64,000 nucleotides of DNA, taken from NCBI GenBank assembly GCA_031769625.1, contig JAUIMM010001591.1, forward strand, positions 310,001 through 374,000, in the 5' to 3' direction. A program made the translations under genes and the position numbers. Source of the DNA: Taudactylus pleione. Its lineage: Eukaryota > Chordata > Amphibia > Anura > Myobatrachidae. The number at the start of each line of letters is the position of its first letter. The first letter of the stretch is position 1. The notes below the pieces were generated by a model. It did not search any database, was not told the DNA's origin, and saw only the letters and a list, made by a program, of their open reading frames with translations. Of this stretch, positions 13,318-26,050 are shown in pieces.

Positions 13318-15080
13318 CTAAGTGTAGGATCTAAGCATCTCTACCACAATGTGACATACAGTAGCTAAGTTTAGGCTGTAAGTGTCTCTACCACAATGTG
13401 ACATAGTTAAGTGTACTAAATGTTGGCGGTAAGTGTCTCTACCACAATGTGACATAGCTAAGTGTACTAAGTGTAGGATGTAAGTGTCTCTACCACAATA
13501 TGACATAGCTAAGTGTACTAAGTGTAGGATGTAAGTGTCTCTACCACAATGTGACATAGTTAAGTGTACTAAGTGTAGGCTGTAAGTGTCTCTACCACAA
13601 TGTGACATAGCTAAGTGTACTAAGTGTAGGATATAAGTGTCTCTACCACAATGTGACATAGCTAAGTGAACTAAGTGTAGGATGTAAATGTCTCTACCAC
13701 AATGTGACATAGCTAATTGTATGCTGTAAGCGTCTCTACCACAATGTGACATAGCTAAGTGTACTAAGTGTAGGACCAAAGCATCTCTACCTCAATGTGA
13801 CATAGCTAAGTGTAGGATGTAAGCATCTCTACCACAATGTGACATAGCTAAGTGTAGAACCTAAGCATCTCTACCACAATGTGACATACAGTAACTAAGT
13901 GTAGGCTGTTAGTGTCTCTACCACAATGTGACATACAGTAGCTAAGTGTACGCTGTAAGCATCTCTACCACAATGTGACAAACAGTAGCTAAATGTAGGC
14001 TGTAAGTGTCTCTAACACAATGTGACATAGTTAAGTGTACTAAATGTTGTCTGTAAGTGTCTCTACCACAATGTGACATAGCTAAGTGTACTAAGTGTAG
14101 GACCAAAGCATCTCTACCTCAATGTGACATAGCTAAGTGTAGGATGTAAGCATCTCTACCACAATGTGACATAGCTAAGTGTAGAACCTAAGCATCTCTA
14201 CCACAATGTGACATACAGTAACTAAGTGTAGGCTGTTAGTGTCTCTACCACAATGTGACATACAGTAGCTAAGTGTACGCTGTAAGCATCTCTACCACAA
14301 TGTGACAAACAGTAGCTAAATGTAGGCTGTAAGTGTCTCTAACACAATGTGACATAGTTAAGTGTACTAAATGTTGTCTGTAAGTGTCTCTACCACAATT
14401 TGACATAGCTAAGTGTACTAAGTGTAGGATGTAAGTGTCTCTACCACAATATGACATAGCTAAGTGTACTAAGTGTAGGATGTAAGTGTCTCTACCACAA
14501 TGTGACATAGCTAAGTGTACTAAGTGTAGGCTGTAAGTGTCTCTACCACAATGTGACATAGCTAAGTGTTCTAAGTGTAGGATGTAAGTGTCTCTACCAC
14601 AATATAACATAGCTAAGTGTACTAAGTGTAGGATGTAAGTGTCTCTACCTCAATGTGACATAGCTAAGTGTACAAACTGTAGGATGTAAGTGTCTCTACC
14701 ATAATGCGACATAGCTAAGTGTACTAAGTGTAGGATGTAAGTGTCTCTACCACAATGCGACATAGCTAAGTGTACTAAGTGTGGGATGTAAGTGTCTCTA
14801 CCACAATGTGACATAGCTAAGTGTACTAAGTGTAGGATGTAAGTGTCTCTACCACAATGTGACATAGCTAAGTGTGCTAAGTGTATGATGTGTCTCTACC
14901 ACAATGTGACATAGCTAAGTGTACTAAGTGTGGGATGTAAGTGTCTCTACCACAATGTGACATAGCTAAGTGTACTAAGTGTCGGATGTAAGTGTCTCTA
15001 CCACAATTTGACATAGCTAAGTGTACTAAGTGTAGGATGTAAGTGTCTCTACCACAATGTGACATAGCAAAGTGTACTAA
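13318..15080. repeat. Array block recurring about 19.5-19.8 kb downstream
   Basis: The unit order here recurs at about 33070-34556 (offset 19752 bp at the left and 19476 bp next to the MITE). The left copy is about 0.3 kb longer because the stretch near 13770-14070 is repeated near 14095-14395. Part of the block is also present at 31357-31818. Unusual shared variants include GGACCAAAGCATC and TACAAACTGTAGG. Confidence 0.8.
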
Positions 15081-15678
15081 GGGCCTGATTCAGAGCCAGA
15101 TGCTATTTGCGCTCGCTCGTTCAGAAAAAGGGGCCGGCTATTTAAATTGAGCGCTCGCTCTTTACGGTCTGTTGACGCCTCTATGTCTTAGCAAGCGAAC
15201 GAAACATTCGCTCGCTATTTTGTAAAGATGCCCCTTGGCCGCTCGCATCCTACCTCATCTCCGATACTTATTTGATTAATCGAGTACATCGAAAGGCGTC
15301 AGAACTGCTCGCAGTGCTTGTGGTTGGATTTTCCTACCGCAATCATGCGAACAGTTCAGGCTAAGAAACAACCAAGTGACGTGGTCGATGACACTGCTTT
15401 GTTAAATGTGCACACCCTTAAAATGCCCGTTTTGACCAGTTGGCACGCCGGCGTTCGGATCACCCCTCCCCGTTTTAAAGCACCTACCCCTGTTACCACC
15501 CACAAACGCCTCATCCTGTCACTCAAATTAGCAGGCACTCGCAATTTTGCGAACACACGTTTCCCGACTGCACTGACTGGTTGGCGCAAGCGCATTATGA
15601 CCCATACGCATGCGCAGATGTGCGAACATCGCTCGGAGCAAACGAGCGGCCGCTTATGAGCGGCTCTGAATCAGGCCC
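15081..15678. mobile_element. Harbinger-type MITE, copy 1 (598 bp)
   Basis: Perfect 17-bp terminal inverted repeats GGGCCTGATTCAGAGCC are flanked by TAA on the left and AAA on the right, consistent with a 3-bp PIF/Harbinger target duplication with one change. The interior has GCTCGCTCGT-like subterminal motifs and no credible gene; the open frames at 15318-15659 (+) and 15356-15595 (-) overlap each other and have no recognisable domain. The ends and subterminal composition resemble the autonomous element at 55702-63195, which suggests a non-autonomous relative. Confidence 0.9.
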
Positions 15679-16885
15679 AAAGTGTTGGATGTAAGTGTCT
15701 CTACCACAATGTGACATAGCTAAGTGTACTAAGTGTAGGATGTAAGTGTCTCTACCACAATGTGACATAGCTAAGTGTAGGATGTAAGTTTCTCTACCAC
15801 AATGTGACATAGCTAAGTGTACTAAGTGTAGGATGTAAGTGTCTCTACCACAATGTGACATAGCTAAATGTACTAAGTGTAGGATGTAAGTGTCCTTACC
15901 ACAATGTGACATAGCTAAGTGTACTAAGTGTAGGATGTAAGTGTCTCTACCACAATGTGACATAGCTAAGTGTACTAAGTGTAGGACCTAAGCGTCTCTA
16001 CCACAATGTGACATAGCTAAGTGTACTAAGTGTAGGATGTAAGTGTTTCTACCACAATGTGACATAGCTAAGTGTACTAAGTGTAGGATGTAAGTGTCTC
16101 TACCACAATGTGACATAGCTAAGTGTACTAAGTGTAGGACCTAAGCGTCTCTACCACAATGTGACATAGCTAAGTGTATTAAGTGTAGGATGTAAGTGTC
16201 TCTACCACAATGTGACATAGCTTAGTGTGGGATGTAAGTGTCTCTACCACAATGTGACATAGCTAAGTGTACTAAGTGTAGGATGTAAGTGTCTCTACCA
16301 CAATGTGACATAGCTAAGTGTAGGATGTAAGTGTCTCTACCACAATGTGACATAGCTTAGTGTAGGCTGTAAGTGTCTCTACCACAATGTGACATAGTTA
16401 AGTGTACTAAGTGTAGGACCTAAGCATCTCTACCACAATGTGACATACAGTAGCTAAGTGAAGGATGTAAGTGCCTCTACCACAATGTGACATAGCTAAG
16501 TGTACTAAGTGTAGGATGTAAGTGTCTCTACCACAATGTGACATAGCTAAGTGTACTAAGTGTAGGATGTAAGTGTCTCTTCCACAATGTGACATAGCTA
16601 AGTGTACTAAGTGTAGGATGTAAGTGTCTCTACCACAATGTGACATAGCTAAGTGTACTAAGTGTAGGACCTAAGCATCTCAACCACAATGTGACATAGC
16701 TAAGTGCACTATGTGTAGGATGTAAGTGTCTCTACCACAATGTGACATAGCTAAGTGTATGCTGTAAGCGTCTCTACCACAATGTGACATAGCTAAGTGT
16801 ACTAAGTGTAGGACCTAAGCATCTCTTCCACAATGTGACATAGCTAAGTGTAGGATGTAAGCGTCTCTACCACAATGTGACATAG

Positions 16886-19193
16886 CTAAGTGTAGGACCT
16901 AAGCATCTCTACCACAATGTGACATACAGTAGCTAAGTGTAGGCTGTAAGTGTCTCTACTCCAATGTGACATAGTTAAGTGTACTAAATGTTGGCTGTAA
17001 GTGTCTCTACCACAATGTGACATAGCTAAGTTTACTAAGTGTAGGATGTAAGTGTCTCTACCACAATATGACATAGCTAAGTGTACTAAGTGTAGGATGT
17101 AAGTGTCTCTACCACAATGTGACATAGTTAAGTGTACTAAGTGTAGGCTGTAAGTGTCTCTACCACAATGTGACATAGCTAAGTGTACTAAGTGTAGGAT
17201 GTAAGTGTCTCAACCACAATGTGACATAGCTAAGTGAACTAAGTGTAGGATGTAAAGGTCTCTACCACAATGTGACATAGCTAATTGTATGCTGTAAGCA
17301 TCTCTACCACAATGTGACATAGCTAAGTGTGCTAAGTGTAGGACCTAAGCATCTCTACCACAATGTGACATAGCTAAGTGTAGGATGTAAGCATCTCTAC
17401 CACAATGTGACATAGCTAAGTGTAGGACCTAAGCATCTCTACCACAATGTGACATACAGTAGCTAAGTGTAGGCTGTAAGTGTCTCTACCACAATGTGAC
17501 ATACAGTAGCTAAGTGTATGCTGTAAGCATCTCTACCACAATGTGACATACAGTAGCTAAGTGTAGGCTGTAAGTGTCTCTAACACAATGTGACATAGTT
17601 AAGTGTACTAAATGTTGGCTGTAAGTGTCTCTACCACAATGTGACATAGCTAAGTGTACTAAGTGTAGGATGTAAGTGTCTCTACCACAATATGACATAG
17701 CTAAGTGTACTAAGTGTAGGATGTAAGTGTCTCTACCACAATGTGACATAGCTAAGTGTACTAAGTGTAGGCTGTAAGTGTCTCTACCACAATGTGACAT
17801 AGCTAAGTGTTCTAAGTGTAGGATGTAAGTGTCTCTACCACAATATAACATAGCTAAGTGTACTAAGTGTAGGATGTAAGTGTCTCTACCACAATGTGAC
17901 ATAGCTAAGTGTATGCTGTAAGCGTCTCTACCACAATGTGACATAGCTAAGTGTACTAAGTGTAGGACCTAAGCATCTCTTCCACATTGTGACATAGCTA
18001 AGTGTAGGATGTAAGCGTCTCTACCACAATGTGACATAGCTAAGTGTAGGACCTAAGCATCTCTACCACAATGTGACATACAGTAGCTAAGTGTAGGCTG
18101 TAAGTGTCTCTACTCCAATGTGACATAGTTAAGTGTACTAAATGTTGGCTGTAAGTGTCTCTACCACAATGTGACATAGCTAAGTTTACTAAGTGTAGGA
18201 TGTAAGTGTCTCTACCACAATATGACATAGCTAAGTGTACTAAGTGTAGGATGTAAGTGTCTCTACCACAATGTGACATAGTTAAGTGTACTAAGTGTAG
18301 GCTGTAAGTGTCTCTACCACAATGTGACATAGCTAAGTGTACTAAGTGTAGGATGTAAGTGTCTCAACCACAATGTGACATAGCTAAGTGAACTAAGTGT
18401 AGGATGTAAAGGTCTCTACCACAATGTGACATAGCTAATTGTATGCTGTAAGCATCTCTACCACAATGTGACATAGCTAAGTGTGCTAAGTGTAGGACCT
18501 AAGCATCTCTACCACAATGTGACATAGCTAAGTGTAGGATGTAAGCATCTCTACCACAATGTGACATAGCTAAGTGTAGGACCTAAGCATCTCTACCACA
18601 ATGTGACATACAGTAGCTAAGTGTAGGCTGTAAGTGTCTCTACCACAATGTGACATACAGTAGCTAAGTGTATGCTGTAAGCATCTCTACCACAATGTGA
18701 CATACAGTAGCTAAGTGTAGGCTGTAAGTGTCTCTAACACAATGTGACATAGTTAAGTGTACTAAATGTTGGCTGTAAGTGTCTCTACCACAATGTGACA
18801 TAGCTAAGTGTACTAAGTGTAGGATGTAAGTGTCTCTACCACAATATGACATAGCTAAGTGTACTAAGTGTAGGATGTAAGTGTCTCTACCACAATGTGA
18901 CATAGCTAAGTGTACTAAGTGTAGGCTGTAAGTGTCTCTACCACAATGTGACATAGCTAAGTGTTCTAAGTGTAGGATGTAAGTGTCTCTACCACAATAT
19001 AACATAGCTAAGTGTACTAAGTGTAGGATGTAAGTGTCTCTACCACAATGTGACATAACTAAGTGTATGCTGTAAGCGTCTCTACCACAATGTGACATAG
19101 CTAAGTGTACTAAGTGTAGGACCTAAGCATCTCTACCACAATGTGACATAGTTAAGTGTACTAAGTGTAGGCTGTAAGTGTCTCTACCACAAT
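16886..19193. repeat. 1154-bp sub-repeat pair within 5.2-kb copy 1
   Basis: The block 16886-18039 recurs at 18040-19193 with an offset of 1154 bp. The translated minus-strand frames at 16886/18040 and 17510/18664 are identical or differ by one residue. The same pair recurs at 22098-24405 and 26051-28358. Confidence 0.88.
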
Positions 19194-20292
19194 GTGACAT
19201 AGCTAAGTGTACTAAGTGTAGGATATAAGTGTCTCTACCACAATGTGACATAGCTAAGTGAACTAAGTGTAGGATGTAAGTGTCTCTACCACAATGTGAC
19301 ATAGCTAAGTGTATGCTGTAAGCGTCTCTACCACAATGTGACATAGCTAAGTGTACTAAGTGTAGGATATAAGTGTCTCTACCACAATGTGACATAGCTA
19401 AGTGTACTAAGTGTAGGATGTAAGTGTCTCTACCACAATGTGACATAGCTAAGTGTACTAAGTGTAGGATGTAAGTGTCTCTACCACAATGTGACATAGC
19501 TACGTGTACTAAGTGTAGGATGTAAGTGTCTCTACCACAATGTGACATAGCTAAGTGTACTAAGTGTAGGACCTAAGCGTCCCAACCACAGTGTGACATA
19601 GCTAAGTGTACTAAGTGTAGGATGTAAGTGTATCTACCACAATGTGACATAGCTAAGTGTACTAAGTGTAGGACCTAAGCGTCCCAACCACAGTGTGACA
19701 TAGCTAAGTGTACTAAGTGTAGGATGTAAGTGTATGTACCACAATGTGACATAGCTAAGTGTAGGATGTAAGTGTCTCTACCACAATGTGACATAGCTAA
19801 GTGTACTAAGTGTAGGATGTAAGTGTCTCTACCACAATGTGACATAGCTAAGTGTAGGATGTAAGTGTCTCTTCCACAATGTGACATAGCTAAGTGTAGG
19901 ATGTAAGTGTCTCTACCACAATGTGACATAGCTAAGTGTACTAAGTGTAGGATGTAAGTGTCTCTACCACAATGTGACATAGCTAAGTGTACTAAGTGTA
20001 GGATGTAAGTGTCTCTACCACAATGTGACATTGCTAAGTGTACTAAGTGTAGGACCTAAGCGTCTCAACCACAATGTGACATAGCTAAGTGTACTAAGTG
20101 TAGGATGTAAGTGTCTCTACCACAATGTGACATAGCTAAGTGTAGGATGTAAGTGTCTCTACCACAATGTGACATAGCTAAGTGTACTAAGTGTAGGATG
20201 TAAGTGTCTCTACCACAATTTGACATAGCTAAGTGTACTAAGTGTAGGATGTAAGTGTCTCTACCACAATGTGACATAGCAAAGTGTACTAA

Positions 20293-20890
20293 GGGCCTGA
20301 TTCAGAGCCAGATGCTATTTGCGCTCGCTCGTTCAGAAAAAGGGGCCGGCTATTTAAATTGAGCGCTCGCTCTTTACGGTCTGTTGACGCCTCTATGTCT
20401 TAGCAAGCGAACGAAACATTCGCTCGCTATTTTGTAAAGATGCCCCTTGGCCGCTCGCATCCTACCTCATCTCCGATACTTATTTGATTAATCGAGTACA
20501 TCGAAAGGCGTCAGAACTGCTCGCAGTGCTTGTGGTTGGATTTTCCTACCGCAATCATGCGAACAGTTCAGGCTAAGAAACAACCAAGTGACGTGGTCGA
20601 TGACACTGCTTTGTTAAATGTGCACACCCTTAAAATGCCCGTTTTGACCAGTTGGCACGCCGGCGTTCGGATCACCCCTCCCCGTTTTAAAGCACCTACC
20701 CCTGTTACCACCCACAAACGCCTCATCCTGTCACTCAAATTAGCAGGCACTCGCAATTTTGCGAACACACGTTTCCCGACTGCACTGACTGGTTGGCGCA
20801 AGCGCATTATGACCCATACGCATGCGCAGATGTGCGAACATCGCTCGGAGCAAACGAGCGGCCGCTTATGAGCGGCTCTGAATCAGGCCC
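20293..20890. mobile_element. Harbinger-type MITE, copy 2 (598 bp)
   Basis: Appears identical to copy 1 at 15081, with the same GCAAAGTGTACTAA left flank and AAAGTGTTGG right flank. It is a product of the 5212-bp duplication. Confidence 0.9.
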
Positions 20891-23800
20891 AAAGTGTTGG
20901 ATGTAAGTGTCTCTACCACAATGTGACATAGCTAAGTGTACTAAGTGTAGGATGTAAGTGTCTCTACCACAATGTGACATAGCTAAGTGTAGGATGTAAG
21001 TTTCTCTACCACAATGTGACATAGCTAAGTGTACTAAGTGTAGGATGTAAGTGTCTCTACCACAATGTGACATAGCTAAATGTACTAAGTGTAGGATGTA
21101 AGTGTCCTTACCACAATGTGACATAGCTAAGTGTACTAAGTGTAGGATGTAAGTGTCTCTACCACAATGTGACATAGCTAAGTGTACTAAGTGTAGGACC
21201 TAAGCGTCTCTACCACAATGTGACATAGCTAAGTGTACTAAGTGTAGGATGTAAGTGTTTCTACCACAATGTGACATAGCTAAGTGTACTAAGTGTAGGA
21301 TGTAAGTGTCTCTACCACAATGTGACATAGCTAAGTGTACTAAGTGTAGGACCTAAGCGTCTCTACCACAATGTGACATAGCTAAGTGTATTAAGTGTAG
21401 GATGTAAGTGTCTCTACCACAATGTGACATAGCTTAGTGTGGGATGTAAGTGTCTCTACCACAATGTGACATAGCTAAGTGTACTAAGTGTAGGATGTAA
21501 GTGTCTCTACCACAATGTGACATAGCTAAGTGTAGGATGTAAGTGTCTCTACCACAATGTGACATAGCTTAGTGTAGGCTGTAAGTGTCTCTACCACAAT
21601 GTGACATAGTTAAGTGTACTAAGTGTAGGACCTAAGCATCTCTACCACAATGTGACATACAGTAGCTAAGTGAAGGATGTAAGTGCCTCTACCACAATGT
21701 GACATAGCTAAGTGTACTAAGTGTAGGATGTAAGTGTCTCTACCACAATGTGACATAGCTAAGTGTACTAAGTGTAGGATGTAAGTGTCTCTTCCACAAT
21801 GTGACATAGCTAAGTGTACTAAGTGTAGGATGTAAGTGTCTCTACCACAATGTGACATAGCTAAGTGTACTAAGTGTAGGACCTAAGCATCTCAACCACA
21901 ATGTGACATAGCTAAGTGCACTATGTGTAGGATGTAAGTGTCTCTACCACAATGTGACATAGCTAAGTGTATGCTGTAAGCGTCTCTACCACAATGTGAC
22001 ATAGCTAAGTGTACTAAGTGTAGGACCTAAGCATCTCTTCCACAATGTGACATAGCTAAGTGTAGGATGTAAGCGTCTCTACCACAATGTGACATAGCTA
22101 AGTGTAGGACCTAAGCATCTCTACCACAATGTGACATACAGTAGCTAAGTGTAGGCTGTAAGTGTCTCTACTCCAATGTGACATAGTTAAGTGTACTAAA
22201 TGTTGGCTGTAAGTGTCTCTACCACAATGTGACATAGCTAAGTTTACTAAGTGTAGGATGTAAGTGTCTCTACCACAATATGACATAGCTAAGTGTACTA
22301 AGTGTAGGATGTAAGTGTCTCTACCACAATGTGACATAGTTAAGTGTACTAAGTGTAGGCTGTAAGTGTCTCTACCACAATGTGACATAGCTAAGTGTAC
22401 TAAGTGTAGGATGTAAGTGTCTCAACCACAATGTGACATAGCTAAGTGAACTAAGTGTAGGATGTAAAGGTCTCTACCACAATGTGACATAGCTAATTGT
22501 ATGCTGTAAGCATCTCTACCACAATGTGACATAGCTAAGTGTGCTAAGTGTAGGACCTAAGCATCTCTACCACAATGTGACATAGCTAAGTGTAGGATGT
22601 AAGCATCTCTACCACAATGTGACATAGCTAAGTGTAGGACCTAAGCATCTCTACCACAATGTGACATACAGTAGCTAAGTGTAGGCTGTAAGTGTCTCTA
22701 CCACAATGTGACATACAGTAGCTAAGTGTATGCTGTAAGCATCTCTACCACAATGTGACATACAGTAGCTAAGTGTAGGCTGTAAGTGTCTCTAACACAA
22801 TGTGACATAGTTAAGTGTACTAAATGTTGGCTGTAAGTGTCTCTACCACAATGTGACATAGCTAAGTGTACTAAGTGTAGGATGTAAGTGTCTCTACCAC
22901 AATATGACATAGCTAAGTGTACTAAGTGTAGGATGTAAGTGTCTCTACCACAATGTGACATAGCTAAGTGTACTAAGTGTAGGCTGTAAGTGTCTCTACC
23001 ACAATGTGACATAGCTAAGTGTTCTAAGTGTAGGATGTAAGTGTCTCTACCACAATATAACATAGCTAAGTGTACTAAGTGTAGGATGTAAGTGTCTCTA
23101 CCACAATGTGACATAGCTAAGTGTATGCTGTAAGCGTCTCTACCACAATGTGACATAGCTAAGTGTACTAAGTGTAGGACCTAAGCATCTCTTCCACATT
23201 GTGACATAGCTAAGTGTAGGATGTAAGCGTCTCTACCACAATGTGACATAGCTAAGTGTAGGACCTAAGCATCTCTACCACAATGTGACATACAGTAGCT
23301 AAGTGTAGGCTGTAAGTGTCTCTACTCCAATGTGACATAGTTAAGTGTACTAAATGTTGGCTGTAAGTGTCTCTACCACAATGTGACATAGCTAAGTTTA
23401 CTAAGTGTAGGATGTAAGTGTCTCTACCACAATATGACATAGCTAAGTGTACTAAGTGTAGGATGTAAGTGTCTCTACCACAATGTGACATAGTTAAGTG
23501 TACTAAGTGTAGGCTGTAAGTGTCTCTACCACAATGTGACATAGCTAAGTGTACTAAGTGTAGGATGTAAGTGTCTCAACCACAATGTGACATAGCTAAG
23601 TGAACTAAGTGTAGGATGTAAAGGTCTCTACCACAATGTGACATAGCTAATTGTATGCTGTAAGCATCTCTACCACAATGTGACATAGCTAAGTGTGCTA
23701 AGTGTAGGACCTAAGCATCTCTACCACAATGTGACATAGCTAAGTGTAGGATGTAAGCATCTCTACCACAATGTGACATAGCTAAGTGTAGGACCTAAGC

Positions 23801-25400
23801 ATCTCTACCACAATGTGACATACAGTAGCTAAGTGTAGGCTGTAAGTGTCTCTACCACAATGTGACATACAGTAGCTAAGTGTATGCTGTAAGCATCTCT
23901 ACCACAATGTGACATACAGTAGCTAAGTGTAGGCTGTAAGTGTCTCTAACACAATGTGACATAGTTAAGTGTACTAAATGTTGGCTGTAAGTGTCTCTAC
24001 CACAATGTGACATAGCTAAGTGTACTAAGTGTAGGATGTAAGTGTCTCTACCACAATATGACATAGCTAAGTGTACTAAGTGTAGGATGTAAGTGTCTCT
24101 ACCACAATGTGACATAGCTAAGTGTACTAAGTGTAGGCTGTAAGTGTCTCTACCACAATGTGACATAGCTAAGTGTTCTAAGTGTAGGATGTAAGTGTCT
24201 CTACCACAATATAACATAGCTAAGTGTACTAAGTGTAGGATGTAAGTGTCTCTACCACAATGTGACATAACTAAGTGTATGCTGTAAGCGTCTCTACCAC
24301 AATGTGACATAGCTAAGTGTACTAAGTGTAGGACCTAAGCATCTCTACCACAATGTGACATAGTTAAGTGTACTAAGTGTAGGCTGTAAGTGTCTCTACC
24401 ACAATGTGACATAGCTAAGTGTACTAAGTGTAGGATATAAGTGTCTCTACCACAATGTGACATAGCTAAGTGAACTAAGTGTAGGATGTAAGTGTCTCTA
24501 CCACAATGTGACATAGCTAAGTGTATGCTGTAAGCGTCTCTACCACAATGTGACATAGCTAAGTGTACTAAGTGTAGGATATAAGTGTCTCTACCACAAT
24601 GTGACATAGCTAAGTGTACTAAGTGTAGGATGTAAGTGTCTCTACCACAATGTGACATAGCTAAGTGTACTAAGTGTAGGATGTAAGTGTCTCTACCACA
24701 ATGTGACATAGCTACGTGTACTAAGTGTAGGATGTAAGTGTCTCTACCACAATGTGACATAGCTAAGTGTACTAAGTGTAGGACCTAAGCGTCCCAACCA
24801 CAGTGTGACATAGCTAAGTGTACTAAGTGTAGGATGTAAGTGTATCTACCACAATGTGACATAGCTAAGTGTACTAAGTGTAGGACCTAAGCGTCCCAAC
24901 CACAGTGTGACATAGCTAAGTGTACTAAGTGTAGGATGTAAGTGTATGTACCACAATGTGACATAGCTAAGTGTAGGATGTAAGTGTCTCTACCACAATG
25001 TGACATAGCTAAGTGTACTAAGTGTAGGATGTAAGTGTCTCTACCACAATGTGACATAGCTAAGTGTAGGATGTAAGTGTCTCTTCCACAATGTGACATA
25101 GCTAAGTGTAGGATGTAAGTGTCTCTACCACAATGTGACATAGCTAAGTGTACTAAGTGTAGGATGTAAGTGTCTCTACCACAATGTGACATAGCTAAGT
25201 GTACTAAGTGTAGGATGTAAGTGTCTCTACCACAATGTGACATTGCTAAGTGTACTAAGTGTAGGACCTAAGCGTCTCAACCACAATGTGACATAGCTAA
25301 GTGTACTAAGTGTAGGATGTAAGTGTCTCTACCACAATGTGACATAGCTAAGTGTAGGATGTAAGTGTCTCTACCACAATGTGACATAGCTAAGTGTACT
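20293..25400. repeat. 5212-bp tandem duplication, copy 2 (right end approximate)
   Basis: Matches copy 1 throughout. Around 25400 it diverges: copy 1 runs into the next MITE, whereas copy 2 continues into another run of 42- and 51-bp units. Confidence 0.88.
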
Positions 25401-26050
25401 AAGTCTAGGATGTAAGTGTCTCTACCACAATGTGACATAGCTAAGTGTAGGATGTAAGTGTCTCTACCACAATGTGACATAGCTAAGTGTACTAAGTGTA
25501 GGATGTAAGTGTCTCTACCACAATGTGACATAGCTAAGTGTAGGATGTAAGTGTCTCTACCACAATGTGACATAGCTTAGTGTAGGCTGTAAGTGTCTCT
25601 ACCACAATGTGACATAGCTAAGTGTACTAAGTGTAGGACCTAAGCATCTCTACCACAATGTGACATACAGTAGCTAAGTGTAGGATGTAAGTGTCTCTAC
25701 CACAATGTGACATACAGTAGCTAAGTGTAGGCTGTAAGTGTCTCTACCACAATGTGACATAGCTAAGTGTACAAAGTGTAGGATGTAAGTGTCTCTACCA
25801 CAATGTGACATAGCTAAGTGTACTAAGTGTAGGACCTAAGCATCTCAACCACAATGTGACATAGCTAAGTGTACTAAGTGTAGGATGTAAGTGTCTCTAC
25901 CACAATGTGACATAGCTGAGTGTAGGATGTAAGTGTCTCTACCTCAATGTGACATAGCTAAGTGTACTAAGTGTAGGATGTAAGTGTCTCTACCACAATG
26001 TGACATAGCTAAGTGTAGGATGTAAGCGTCTCTACCACAATGTGACATAG

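Larger units (their letters stand above)
15081..20292. repeat. 5212-bp tandem duplication, copy 1
   Basis: From the first base of the Harbinger-type MITE the sequence repeats at an exact 5212-bp offset. All recognisable variants between 15081 and about 20190 recur in the same order at 20293-25400, with no difference in the open-frame translations I compared up to 24760. This indicates a very recent duplication. Confidence 0.9.

Noticed and set aside
15318..15659. 113-codon open frame in the 598-bp MITE (and its three copies)
   Set aside because: It overlaps an opposite-strand frame, has no domain and sits in a non-autonomous element; identical copies reflect array duplication, not conservation.
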